A stretch of 64,000 nt of DNA from Triatoma infestans (GCA_011037195.1 JAAEAF010006183.1:20360-84359), one strand, 5' to 3'. Positions 34,229 through 45,166 are shown, counted from the first letter of the stretch. A program made the numbers and translations. Notes: generated by a model not told the origin, from the sequence alone.

Positions 34229-35805
34229 TATATGTGGCGTGGTTGGTATCATCGAATGCTGCTGCCTCTTGGGGAAGAAGTGGTAGGGAGAGATTAAAGA
34301 GGTGCGGATATTCTATGATAAGTCAGGCCGCACTGAGGGCTTTGAGCAACCCGTGTTAGAGTTCGAAATTGGTGGAGGAAGGCTAATTGAATGCCTTAGC
34401 TAGGAGAATAGCGGGCAAGACTGGGGAGTTAACCCTCGAGGCATCTACTGGATTTACGAAAAGTTGGTGAAGCCAAGGATACTCTATGCCGCAGTGGCAC
34501 GGTCGACTGGTTCTTTCCTTGGTGGGGAGGAATAGCAAGAAGCTGCAAGGAGTGCAGCGCACGGCCTGTCTGGCTATTACTGGTGCGATGACAACGTCAC
34601 CGATGGTGGTACTGGAGATGTTGCTGGGGCTAACCCCTCTTCAGTATGTGGTGGTGGGTGAAGCGATGAAGGGGTACCCCAGAATGAGGTGTAAGGGAGA
34701 ATGGGTGAGAACCTTTCGGGGGATCACACTAGGATTGAGGATGAGGTTTGGCGTGTAAACCGATTTCTGCTATCTAAACTCGATGAGACGAGCAAGAAAT
34801 TTTGTTTAGGTATAATATTTGAGAGGGATTACGAGAGATCAGTATTGGCAATATAGGGGATAATAACCTCACGAGGCCAACGGAGGCGGGTAACGGCATT
34901 ATTCGCTGTTATTCAGATGGCTCTAGCTCTGTCAGGAGGGAACTGGCCTTTCAGGAGCGGGAGCATGGTTGCAGAAGTTGGATAGAGGGAGTTTGGTGAC
35001 CTTGCGTGGTTTGGCCACTGTTTTCCAGTCCGAGGTGGTGGGCATTATTGAATGCTGCCGCCTTGTTGGGGAGTGGCAGGGAGAGATTAAAGAGATGCGG
35101 ATATTCTCCGATAGTCAGGCCGCACTGAGGGCTCTGAGCAAGCCATGATGGAGCTCGAAACTAGTGGGAGAATGTAGGAGAAGGCTCAACGCCTTGGCTC
35201 GGAGGGGTAAGGTGCGTCTCTATTGGATACCTGGACACGCGAGAATAGAGGGCAATGAGAGGGCGGATCAGTTGGCTTGGGAGGGATCATCATTACCATA
35301 TTGTAGTCCTGAACCAGCCCTTGCCGTCACTAAGAGGTTTTATAATAGTCAGATCAGACTTTGGGAGACGAGGGTTTTGGAGAAATGCTGGGAGGACACG
35401 CAGGGATGTCTCCAGGCTAAAAGATTCATCAAAAGAACCAAAAACAGGGGGTTTCAGATTGCCTCCTCCCCCCCCCCCTTAGTAAGATAGGGAAGGACCT
35501 TGGTGGATGTAGTGACCGGACATAATATAGGGAGGACGTCCAGCCCCACATGTTAGAACTGTGATCATGGAGTTAGGGAAACGTTGTATCAGTACTTATG
35601 TCAGTGTCCCCGTTTCGCTATTACTAGGTTTCGTGTATTTGCACCACTCTCGCGGGATTACCTGGGTGAGGTGGAGTTGAAGGATGTCTTGAGATATTGG
35701 TGACTGTCCGGTAGACTACCGGGGGAGATTAATTAGGGGGATGAACTGGGGGGAATAGGGATATAAAAGCCATATAGGCTTAAGTCCCAAGCCAATAGGC
35801 ACCCA
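34229..35805 (+). pseudogene. Rearranged LINE ORF2: RNase H piece, RT end, RNase H
   Basis: A first RNase H piece (34240-34400) contains a broken equivalent of SDSQAALRAL. An RT C-terminus follows (about 34450-34740) with KLQGVQRTACLAITGAM and VVLEMLLGLTPL. A second, longer RNase H (about 34900-35490) includes CYSDGSSSV, ATVFQSEVVGIIECC, FSDSQAALRALSKP and WIPGHARIEGNERADQLA, with catalytic acids present. A Cys tail (CDHGVRETLYQYLCQC) and 3' UTR to 35805 end it. Frameshifts and stops abound. The first piece duplicates 35035-35200, so the order is not that of an intact element. Confidence 0.75.
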
Positions 35806-35815
35806 GTTTTCAATA

Positions 35816-36310
35816 ATAATATGTGGCGTGACAGTCGTGAATGGCTTCAACCAGTTGGTCGCAGGGCCTCCGGCGCCTCAGCTGCCTTGGCGGATTGGAG
35901 ATGAGTGTTGTTGAGAAGAGATTAGCTGCTAAAAAATGATTTTAGGGTGTGATGTTAAGTTTTGATGAAATTTTTTGTAGCAAGTTTTGGCAATTTCAGA
36001 GATGAATGGAATGTTGAGATCTGCGTGTATAGTATGATTGCTTACATAAAAGGGAGCGTTTAATAAGCGACGGAGTATTTTAAATTGAAGTGTTTTATAG
36101 TCTGTTGATGTTGGATCTTTTAGCCGTTCCGTAAAGCTCTAGGCCGTAAGTACATATTGGTGCAAGTAGAGATGTATACAATCGTCGTTTATTCTGCAGT
36201 GTTAATTTTGAGCGTTTATCAAGTAGTCTAGCTAGAAGTTTGTTTAGCTCAGAACAATTCAGCCTTGTATGGGGGTTTCAAGTTAGTCTTTGTCTAGGTA
36301 TAGTCCAAGA
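35816..36310 (-). pseudogene. Jockey-clade LINE ORF2 end
   Basis: On the minus strand I read LGLYLDK near the upstream end. The best continuous stretch follows: ILRRLLNAPFYVSNHTI, then HADLNIPFISEIA and KKFHQNLTSHP. These match the Jockey-clade RT C-terminal pattern (APWYVSN...DL.I). The 3' end abuts the 3' end of the RNase H LINE upstream, so the two LINEs meet tail to tail. Decayed. Confidence 0.7.
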
Positions 36311-36625
36311 TATCACATATGGTTGGCTGATGGGATAAAACTTGTACATACAGTAAACAAAACCAAAAAAAAACCACAATTTTGGATAATTGCCATTATA
36401 ATTGGCAAGAGTCAATAATAAATCTCAATGAGGATATTTGCTAGTTGAGCAATGGGTTAATCTTTAATTTCTGCTTTTCTTCCTATAAATAGTAGTTTAA
36501 TTAATGGATTATTGACGCTTGTAAATATAATATGACCTTCTTCCATCCAAGAAAAAGAAATGTAATTGTCTATAGTTATAATCAAATAAACAAGTAGTAT
36601 TATATAATTTAAATTAGTCATTTAG
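36311..36625. other. Short AT-rich stretch without a gene
   Basis: It ends at the left target duplication of the next LINE. Confidence 0.4.
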
Positions 36626-37114
36626 TAAACTAAAGTAAGGACCACAAGGGGGATAGGTCATAGTGCCTTGTGCGTCTCTGTCCGCTTTAACTCCCCAAGT
36701 CAACCCCACCTCCACGTGGTGTGGTCCGGGCACCTCCCTTGGGAGGTGGCGAACGGGGAATGACGGACCGGAGTAAACCCCCTCCGGTCTCCCATCTTTC
36801 CTCCTCCTATCCTTGTATCCTGTCATGACCTTTATAGGTATCCCCACCCAAGCCGAGAAGTGATGCGCGTCGAGGCTGGATGCGTACAGGGTGTCCAAAC
36901 ATATGTGCGGTAGCGGTCATTTTGGGGAACCGGGCGACACCCCATTGTAATGTAGCCTTCCTGTGGTAAGAGAGTCTGCTACAGGCGACCGTTTAGCTCC
37001 TCAACACTCGTGGGACCTACATGAGCGAACCATCTAAATATAAAAACAAGCTCGCTCAGCTCTCTAACATCGGCAGGTGGTGATTCCCTAGGGTCTAGGG
37101 AAGGAACACCAGCC

Positions 37115-38250
37115 ATGACCGAACTACAGGGGGCAATCAGTCCGCCCCGGTCGAAGAGAGTCAAGAGAGGGTGGTGGCTGGAGGGTCTGGTTGTCCAGGA
37201 TCTTCTTCGGCGGACCCTCTTGGGGGAGTATCTTCGAGAATTGGGGGCATCAAGATCATTCCCAAAAGGCCCAGTGGAGCTCAGCGGAGACAGGAGGGGT
37301 AAATCCTGCGAAACGGCCCTCCACTCCCTTGTTAGAGAATTGGAGGCGGCAGTATATGGCAGGGAAGTGGCTGTGGGAGTGTTTCTGGATATAGAGGGTG
37401 CCTTCAGCAACACGACCTACAACTCAATCACGCTAGCGTTGGAAAGACAGGGAGTGAATCGGACCATTACTAGGTGGATTGGCTGCGTGCTGAAAACTAG
37501 AAAGATCATAGCTAGCTTCTAGAGGAGACGCTTGAAACTACGGCTACAAGGGGTTGCCCTCAGGGGTTTTTTTTTCTCCCCTTCTGTGGTGCATGGTTGT
37601 AGACGAACTGCTGGTGGAGCTTGATCGCAGGGGATGTTCTGTCCTTGGCTACGCGGACGATGTGGTGGTCGTGGTCAGGGGCAGACACGAGACTGTTGGC
37701 AGTGAGCTGCTACAGGAGGCCCTGCGATTGGTGGACCACCTCTAAGACCACTCTGGTTCCATTTACCAGAAGAAGGAATGTGGACTGCTTTGGCACATTG
37801 AACTTCTTCGGAAGAACTCTATAGGTGTCTGGTCAGGTGAAATACTTGGGGATCATGCTGGACTCCAAACTCACCTGGCGAGCACATCTTCAGTATGTGA
37901 CACAGAAGGCAAAGAAGTCTCTCTGTGGAGTCACCAGAGCCTGCGGGAAAACATGGGGACTTTCCCCAAAAAAATGGCCCACTGGCTCTATAAACGGTCC
38001 ATCATACCTGTCCTTAGCTACGGGGCAGTAGTGTGGTGGCCGAAAATGGAACAGCAAGGTGCGAGGAAGAACCTCTCTGGGGTTCGAAGACTGGCGTGCA
38101 TACTGATTTCGGGGGCATTCTGTAGTGCCCCAACGGCTGCATTGGAGGTAGTGCTGGGGTTGCCTCCTTTTCATCTTTTGATTCAAGCGGAGGCGAGGGC
38201 TAGCGCCTACAGACTAATGAACAATGGCCAATGGAAGCAAAGTAGCTCCT
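37115..38250 (+). pseudogene. LINE reverse transcriptase remnant
   Basis: RRGKSCETALHSLVRELEAAV and VGVFLDIEGAFSNTTY (motif A, Asp present) sit at 37295-37415. LGYADDVVVVV (motif C, both Asp present) sits at about 37648-37680. VKYLGIMLDSKLTW and RRLACILISGAFCSAPTAALEVVLGLPP follow to 38160. Stops and shifts near 37522, 37745 and 37820 break it. The segment before RRGKSCE does not look like RT and marks the deletion joint at roughly 37250-37290. Confidence 0.75.
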
Positions 38251-38399
38251 AGCCAAGCACTTGGACATTATTCAGAAGGTTGACGCTGGCCCTATCTTTA
38301 AGATGGCTGGGGAGGACTGCTGTCCAACATTCCACTTTGAGCTCCCCTTCCAAGTGGTAGTAATGTCACGGTCGGAGTGGGCAAAAAGCTGGGAAAAAC

Positions 38400-39200
38400 G
38401 GGGCCAGACTGGGGGATCCTGGTTCACGGATGGGTCCAAAATGGCCTGCGGAACTGGAGCCGGATATATGGAGTTAAGCCGGAGGTACACATTGCGAGAC
38501 CCCTCAGTGATTACTCCACAGTTTTTCAGGCTGAAGTCTATGCAATAAAGATCTGTGCTGAGGAGAACTAGGAACCTAGGAATAGAGAGATATGCATCTT
38601 CTCGGACAGCCAGGCTGCGCTGAATGCACTTCGGGCATTCAGAATCACCTCCCCTCTGGACAGGGAGTGTAGAGACTCCCTGGAGGCATTATCCCGGCAC
38701 AACAAAGTTCGGCTGGGTGCCGGGGCATAAGGGGATTACAGGTAACGAAATAGCCTACCAACTAGCCAGGGAGGGAGCGAATACTCCATTCTATGGGCCG
38801 GAACCTGCTCTAGGGGTAGCCAAAAGTATGGCGAGGGCGTCTCTGAGAGAATAGACTCGGAGGGAGCATAACCGATACTGGAGGCTAAACTCTGGGGCAA
38901 AACACGGCATAATGGTTATCCAGAGCTGTCTAGAAGAAGGATCAGAGACATCCTGGGACTAAGCAGGTATCAGATTTCTCTGATAACGGGCCTGTTTACT
39001 GGGCATGGCAGGTTCAAAAAACATTTGCACAAGGGGGGTTGGTCCTTGTCCTTGAGGAGGAGACGGCCTCTCACCTACTGTTTGGTTGCGTTGCAATAGG
39101 TAGATTGCGGTACGAGATATTCGGCACATTGAGACCGGAGGAAATCGTACTCCAAGAAGGACTGGTGGGGAAGGTTTTGGACCTCATGAAGAGGGGGGGC
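38400..39200 (+). pseudogene. LINE RNase H remnant
   Basis: STVFQAEVYAIKIC (about 38515-38560), IFSDSQAALNAL (about 38598-38635) and WVPGHKGITGNEIAYQLAREG (about 38712-38775; the final Asp is Tyr) are read across shifted frames. The replaced Asp would abolish activity on its own. A degraded TGH...F..EEE tail follows. Confidence 0.72.
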
Positions 39201-39316
39201 TTCCACTACTAGGTTTGAGGGGTTGGCACAATAAGCCTCAATGGGATGCTGCGGTGCCTGGATTTTAGTCCCCCCCCCTGCATCAATCTAATCAATCTAA
39301 TCTAAACTAAAGTAAA

Positions 39317-39530
39317 GAAAGGTATTAGCTCAGTGGTAGCGTGGAGAACTAGTAACGCGCAAGTCCCGGGTTCAAATCCAACATGCTGCCCTTAGATTTT
39401 CTCTTCATAAAAGCCTCTAAAGTTTACTGTTCGGTGATGGGCAATTTTGTCTGTAGCTAGGAGGCCGGCAGTGCACTGAGAAGGCTTCAACTGTACAATT
39501 GATCTTGCAGGTCGCAATCCATATCCCTTT
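39317..39530 (+). repeat. SINE-B, full length with A-rich tail
   Basis: A box TTAGCTCAGTGG, B box GGGTTCAAATCC. The body ends 'gatcttgcaggtcgcaatcc' and a poly(A) run. It is the 3' neighbour of the LINE insertion; the LINE target lies just upstream of its first base. Confidence 0.82.
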
Positions 39531-40231
39531 AAAAAAAAAAAACTACTACACTATAAATTAGATTCCAAATTAATTAATTCAAAAATATAGTTTACAAAAC
39601 TTCCATTACTTGAAAGATGGTTTTGTAAGAAACTGAAACTGGTTGTAAATTAACTTTGTAATAAAGTGTGGCTCGACAAGTTTTTTTTATTATTTCATTT
39701 TCCTTAAAATTATCTGTTCAACTTTATTATGAATATTGGTTCTATATTTAGAAATATTTATTGCAGTTGGCACATCTATTTGGGGGAAGTTTTTTCATTT
39801 TATATTTGAAGCTAAAATAATTAAAGGTTTATGATCTGTAATAAATATAACAAAGTGTTGGCCTTATAGAAGGTATTTAAAATTTTAGTTGGAAAGATAC
39901 ATATTAAGTTCACGGTCATATGTACTGTACTCGTACTCAGTTACATTAAGTTTTATTAAAATAATTTGGATTCTGGGGAAACAGTAGCTTTATGCTTTCC
40001 TCTAAAGTACCATTTCTGTAGCCCGCAAGGGGTATCTGTTGCATGCAGTTACTTGAGAAGTAGCGACCCTACGGTTTACCACAGGTCAGTCAGTATTCCA
40101 TGCACTTCTTCAGAAAAGTACACAATACATTTAAACTAAACACATTCTATTCTTTACAGACGAGGACAAACACAGTACAAAAACTAGGGTCACCGTTCCT
40201 AGTTAATTGGCCTAAGCTATGGGAGAAGGAA
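39531..40231. other. AT-rich stretch without a supported gene
   Basis: No recognised feature. Confidence 0.35.
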
Positions 40232-41270
40232 GGAATTAGCTCAGTGGTAACGTGCTGGACTAGCAACGCGGAGGTCCCGGGTTCGAATCCAGCATGATGC
40301 TCTTAGATTATTTTCTTCCTAGGAGCCTCTACAACTCATTGTCCGGTGATAGGCAGTGTTGTCTGGAGCTAGAGAAGCTAGAGAACACTGCTTGGAGGCG
40401 GACAGTGCCCTTGCTTCTGGAAAATGAGACGGCATATAATGGTTTGCGGAATCTACTCTATCGCGGCGTAGCGTATGTCTTGGGGTCTTTCCCTTGGGAA
40501 GGCGGTGTGAATGTTTTGTGTGATAGTAATTTATTGCTTGTCTGTGGTCTGTAGCTGTAGAATTTCAGATGACTTCTGAGAATATTGAGTACTGAGAGGT
40601 CTCTTGAATGGATATGCAAGTATGACTGTATTTTGATCAGAGATATTTTCCATGATAGCTTGCTTCTTTGGTTTGGAGCGTTCGCCCATTATCAGGATGT
40701 TTTTGTCAAACAGTGTAATAACTAGACTTACACAGAGCACATGAGTTGATACACTCAGTACCATTGATATCATTTTTGTGGGTAACTGTATTTGCTCTGT
40801 ACAAGTCTATTATGGTATTACACAGTTTGACAAAAAAATCCTGATGATAGGCGAACGCCCGAAACCGGTTGATGACCACAAAAAAGAAGCAGGCTATCAC
40901 GGAAAATATCTCTATGCATTCCAGCTCTGCGAAACCAACCACAACAACTAAGACTGCATTTATTGACTGTGTGAAGTTTGTATGTGTACTAGGTTATTAT
41001 TGTTGTTCGTCTACATGCTTTAGTGTTCGTTTATGTGCATTTCCGAGTGCCGATCCCTCGTTTATTTATTGATTTATATATTTATAGATACAGTTCTGTT
41101 CATAGCAAAGTCAAATAGCGATAGATAAATAGTTTGCGGGCTGGGATGAGCGTGAGCTCAGGTACGCCCTGTAGTGTGTTTTTGATTAAAAAAAAAAAAG
41201 GCGGATAGTGCACTGAGAAGGTTCCGAGGGGCACAATAGATCTTTCAGGTCGCTGTACAAGAATCCCCTA
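40232..41270 (+). repeat. SINE-B split by an insertion
   Basis: The head and body are 40232-40408, with A box TTAGCTCAGTGG and B box GGGTTCGAATCC. The missing 3' tail resumes at 41199-41270 (ggcggatagtgcactgagaagg ... cacaatagatctttcaggtcgc). The break repeats 13 bp: aggcggacagtgc at 40396-40408 and aggcggatagtgc at 41199-41211. The copy also carries an internal 'agctagaga' duplication. Confidence 0.72.
40409..41198 (+). mobile_element. Polyadenylated 790-bp insertion inside SINE-B
   Basis: It is bounded by 12/13 matching duplications and ends in an A12 tail, the marks of LINE-mediated retroposition. Its middle is a fold-back: 'gcgttcgccca.tatcaggat' at about 40678-40700 faces 'atcctgatgataggcgaacgc' at 40838-40858. 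The outer arms 'cagagatatttt.c.tgatagc' also pair. No ORF of known type is seen. It may be the retroposed transcript of a composite repeat. Confidence 0.6.
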
Positions 41271-41344
41271 CAACAATATTAAAGTGTATAATGTATTGAT
41301 CTGTGTGTATGGTTGTAAGTAAGTAAAGTAATGCCTATTTTTTC

Positions 41345-41520
41345 AGGCGGGCTTAACGTCCAACTACCAATTAGGTGTCGTGAACGGGGGCGGAAGCACC
41401 TACTTTACCATTAACATTTTTTAAATAAATATAAAATTTAGCAGTTATACGCGGGACTCGAACTGGGGTCCTCCCACTTACAAGTCCATGCTCATAACCA
41501 CTACACCAACACCCGCCCCA
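41345..41520 (-). repeat. SINE-C, tRNA-Thr-like head
   Basis: On the minus strand it reads GGGTGTTGGTGTAGTGG (A box), ACTTGTAAG (Thr TGT-like anticodon loop) and CAGTTCGAGTCCC (B box), then an AT-rich body. Only one copy is in the window. There is no acceptor pairing, so it is a SINE or tRNA pseudogene. Confidence 0.55.
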
Positions 41521-41559
41521 TATGGTTGGGTACCATCTATATAATATTAATTAGAAGCA

Positions 41560-41720
41560 TTGATAAAATTCCAAATCTGGAAGAAAATCAATAATTAACC
41601 GGGATTACGACATTACAGAAGTAAGTTGTTGTTTTTTTTTTTTATGTTTTTTCTCGAAAACGGTTACAACGATTTTCTGTAAACTTGAAATGCACAATGT
41701 ACAGATGAAATCTATCAGTT
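41560..41720 (-). mobile_element. H-family relic
   Basis: It keeps 'attaattagaagcat', 'tctggaagaaaatc' and 'gttacaacgattttctgtaaactt', which follow the order of an internal H unit read on the minus strand. No ends are preserved. Confidence 0.45.
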
Positions 41721-42388
41721 TTATTTTTATTTGTAATTTATTTATTTATTTATTTATTTAATTCTTTTATAGGAGTTTTGGCGTGTCTCAGTTATGTTTA
41801 AGTTTAAAGTGAAGATATATTGTCGAGGCAGAGGGCACCTAATATCCTCACTTCTTTTTATGGCCAACCCATCTAAACGTTTCTAAATATTGCAATTTTT
41901 TTTTTTATCTAATTAACAATAATGATACTAATTATTCTCCAATTATTCATCGTAATAAACCCCCTCCTTTAATTTATTAAATGGCAATTTTTTTTTTTTA
42001 AGTTTGGTTAGCATTATTATGTATTCTTTTGAGTATACATATCTTGTTTAAAAAATTACACAAAGGTATAATTTTGGAAGGAAGTAAAAAAGTAGTTGTT
42101 TACAGAGGAAGGGAAGTACGGAGAAAAAGACATCCGGTCTCACGTGACTAATCGGCCTTGTGATATTAGTTTACAGTTTATATGAGACTAAGGCTATGTG
42201 GACTTGGGACATTTTTTAATCTGAACACGCATATATATATATATATATATTTATTTATTTATTACAAAATACATAAATAAAATTATAAATCTTTTAAGTT
42301 ACTGCTCTTTATTAGTGATAAACTAAAATGGTCAATTTATTTTGAAGCTGAATTTTTATAAATATTAAGGATTTATTAGTTTAAAAAA
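41721..42388. other. AT-rich stretch with simple repeats
   Basis: (TTTA)n lies at about 41738-41762 and (AT)n at about 42231-42250. No gene is supported. Confidence 0.45.
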
Positions 42389-43209
42389 TCTGGTGTGAAA
42401 CACTCACACAACTTTCTCTTACTCCAGTACTCAAAATTATAATTGACAAATTTTATAGTTAGTGTACCAAATTTAATGAAATTCGACGAAAAGTGAAAAC
42501 ACTGTCCAGTAAAACTGTCCGGTTTACTAATTTCCTTGAAACTCGGAATTTGGGTCATATATTAATTTTCTAGTTATTTCAATTTGGATGACAGAATTGT
42601 ATAATCAACTGTGATAGCATTTTAAAGAAAAAACATAACCCCCCTCCCCCAAAAGTCCCCTTAAATGAATTTATCAGGGGAAAAGTTTCAAATAAAAGTT
42701 GTAGCTCTTTATATGTATAGTTAACAACGCTGGTTTAAAGAAAATCGTTGGAGCCATTTTCGAGAAAATACCAGAAAACTGAAATTATATTTCAGTAAAA
42801 ACGCACTTCCGGTTATCTATTTTTTTTCAAACTCGAAATTTCAACAACATATTTAATTCTAATTAACATTATTTAGATGACAGAATTGTCTAATATACTG
42901 AAACAGCAGTTAAGATGAAAACCTAACCCCACCCCTCCCCCAGAAGTGCCCTTAAATGAATTTTCCTGGAGAAATGTTTCAAATAAAAGTTGTAGCTCTT
43001 TGTATGTGTAGTTGATATAGCAAGTTTAAAGAAAATCTTCGGAGCCATTTTTGAGAAAATTGCAAAAACGTAAAAAAAACAACTAGTAAAGTGGTACTTC
43101 CGGTTGAGGAATATTGACACATAACGCACCGTCAGATCCCATGGTGATACCTAAACGTAATATCAAGTTTGAACTTTCTACGATTTTTCGTTTTTGAGCT
43201 ATGCTGTTC

Positions 43210-43256
<47 letters not shown>

Positions 43257-43384
43257 GACCATTCGCTAAAAACCACTTTTTTGGACTCAGGGGACCTCAA
43301 AACGGATATTCCGGTGAAACACGATATCGAAATTTGACACGATTACAATACTTCCTCTTACTAGGAGTAAGAGAAAGTAAAAAA
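42389..43384 (+). mobile_element. H-family element, copy H7
   Basis: A complete copy: TCTGGTGTGAAACACTCACAC start, ccggt marks near 42519, 42805 and 43096 (about 287 and 291 bp apart), a pure (CA)n of about 20 units at 43217-43252, and a perfect CTCTTACTAGGAGTAAGAG end. A-rich flank after the 3' end. Confidence 0.85.
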
Positions 43385-43843
43385 AAAAAAACAAGTTCAT
43401 ATAATAATTATTGTCATTATTTAAACTGCGTTGTTTAAGAATTTCTAATTAATGGGGCAAATTATAATTCAAATCCTATTTCTACTTCTATTTTTTTGTT
43501 TAAATGCTTTTTTTAGTTTTTTTATAGGCTGTTAATACTTATATACTTCTTAGGGATGATTAAATGAACCTTTATACAGCCACAGTATTATATTTATTTT
43601 CTTACTGTTTAAATTATAATGTTTCCCAACGTTTCAACACTTAACGTGTCATTTTCAAAGGGATTCTAGAACATTAGGTGAAAAAAAAAATTTTTATATT
43701 GCACTTAAATATCTATTGTATATAATTTATAATTATATTTCATATTATTATTGTCCGAAAATTATACCAACCTTTATTTTAAATTACATTTCCAGATAAA
43801 AGTTTGATTATATTTTAATAGTTAAGGCTTCGTTATTTAATAA
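43385..43843. other. AT-rich stretch without a supported gene
   Basis: No recognised feature. Confidence 0.3.
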
Positions 43844-44549
43844 TTACTTTCTCTTACTCCTAGTAAGAGGAAGTATTCTAATCGTGTCAAATTTTCGATA
43901 TCGAGTTTTCACCGGAAATATCCGTTTTGAGGTCCCCTGAGTCCAAAAAAGTGGTTTTTAGCGAATGGTCTGTGAGTGTGTGTGTATGTATGTGAACAGC
44001 ATAGCTCAAAAACGAAAAACCCGTAGAAAGTTGAAACTTGAATTCCGTCTAGGTATAACATGGCATCTGACAGGGGGTCACCTGTCAAAATTCCTCAACC
44101 GGAAGTACCACTTTACTTAGTGGTTTTTTTACGTTTTTGCAATTTTCTCAAAAATGCCTCCAATGATTTTCTTCAAACTTGCTATATCAACTACACATAC
44201 AAAGAGCTACAACTTTTATTTGAAATGAAACATTTCTCTGGGAAAATTCATTTAAGGGCACTTATGGGGAAGAGGTGGGGTTAGGTTTTCATCTGAAGTG
44301 CTATTTCAGTTTATTAAAAAATTCTAACATCTAAATAATGTTAATTAGAATTAAATATGTTGTTGAAATTCCGAGTTTGACAAAAATCGGATAACCGGAA
44401 GTGCGTTTACTTTACCACTTTTACTAAATGATTTTTTCACCTATTCGCCATTTTCTCAAAAATGGCTGCGACGATTTTCTTTAAACATGATATATTAATA
44501 CTCATACAAAGAGCTACATCTTTTATTTAAACCATTTCTCTAGGAAAAC
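43844..44549 (-). mobile_element. H-family element, 5'-truncated copy H8
   Basis: It starts with the 3' hairpin in reverse (tactttctcttactcctagtaag) and runs through two units to 'tttctctaggaaaac' at 44549, where similarity stops abruptly. The true 5' end is missing. Confidence 0.78.
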
Positions 44550-44639
44550 CAATACCTCCTCGAAGGCCAAACTATGGAACTAATCTGACTAATCTTACCA
44601 GCCATGATTTAAATTTTTATTGTTCTCCACAGCCTACGA

Positions 44640-44820
44640 ATACAGTTGATACACTCAGCCTCAGGAGGTGGTATTTGCTCTCTGGAAGCCTATGTTATTA
44701 CACTGTTTGACAAAAACATCCTGATGATGGGCGAACGCCCAAAACCGGTCGATGACCACAAAAAGAAGCAGGCTAAATATCTCTGATGCTTTCCACTCTG
44801 AGGAACCAACCACAACAAAA
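44640..44820 (+). repeat. Repeat shared with the insertion at 40409-41198
   Basis: From 'agttgatacactcag' to 'gaaccaaccacaaca' it matches about 40743-40950 in the same order, including 'gatgatgggcgaacgcc' and 'aaaaccggtcgatgacc'. It holds the right arm of that fold-back only. Confidence 0.68.
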
Positions 44821-45166
44821 ATTTCATAAGTTGAAACAATTGGATGCCAGTTTCTTGGGGGGTCTTTAAGTACTTTCTACGACCAGAAAATCAAGACATA
44901 GCTTCTTAAGTATCCGGGAAGATATTTAACACAGTCGCAGATTGCCAAGCTGTTTGTTGGGACTTGCACAAGCCACACAACTATGCAAAATGGTTCTTCC
45001 GGATTTAAAAAACGGGCTCTTTTAATGAAATACTCTGGATCAAACAAATATCAAATAAGAGTCAGAAGATTGTGAAACAGCCAGCTCTACTGAACACCAG
45101 AACCAAATCTGAATATCTCATACGTAAATTTTTGTTTGTTGTCCTTAAGGGATGTTGCCTCAGGGA
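44821..45166. other. Stretch without a supported gene
   Basis: No recognised feature. Confidence 0.3.

Larger units (their letters stand above)
36639..39302 (+). mobile_element. Internally deleted LINE with 13-bp target duplication
   Basis: TAAACTAAAGTAA occurs at 36626-36638 and 39303-39315 and delimits a 2,664-bp insertion. The GC-rich start (36639 to about 37110) looks like a 5' leader, and an ATG at 37021 opens a 21-codon frame. RT and RNase H follow, then a 3' UTR with 'ggcacaataagcctc' and an (AATCT)-type tail. ORF1, the endonuclease and the RT N-terminus are missing, so both ends are present but about 3 kb of coding sequence (my estimate from family size) has been lost. It inserted immediately 5' of a SINE-B. 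Confidence 0.82.

Noticed and set aside
37395..37400. Domesticated RT/telomerase-like gene at the 36.6-39.3 kb LINE
   Set aside because: Several stops and frameshifts, missing endonuclease and ORF1, and target duplications show a dead LINE copy.
36979..37413. 144-codon minus-strand ORF
   Set aside because: Antisense to the LINE leader and RT; the sense strand has clear RT motifs and target duplications.
40232..40305. Possible tRNA-Ala gene (AGC)
   Set aside because: No acceptor stem; the repeated SINE-B body follows.
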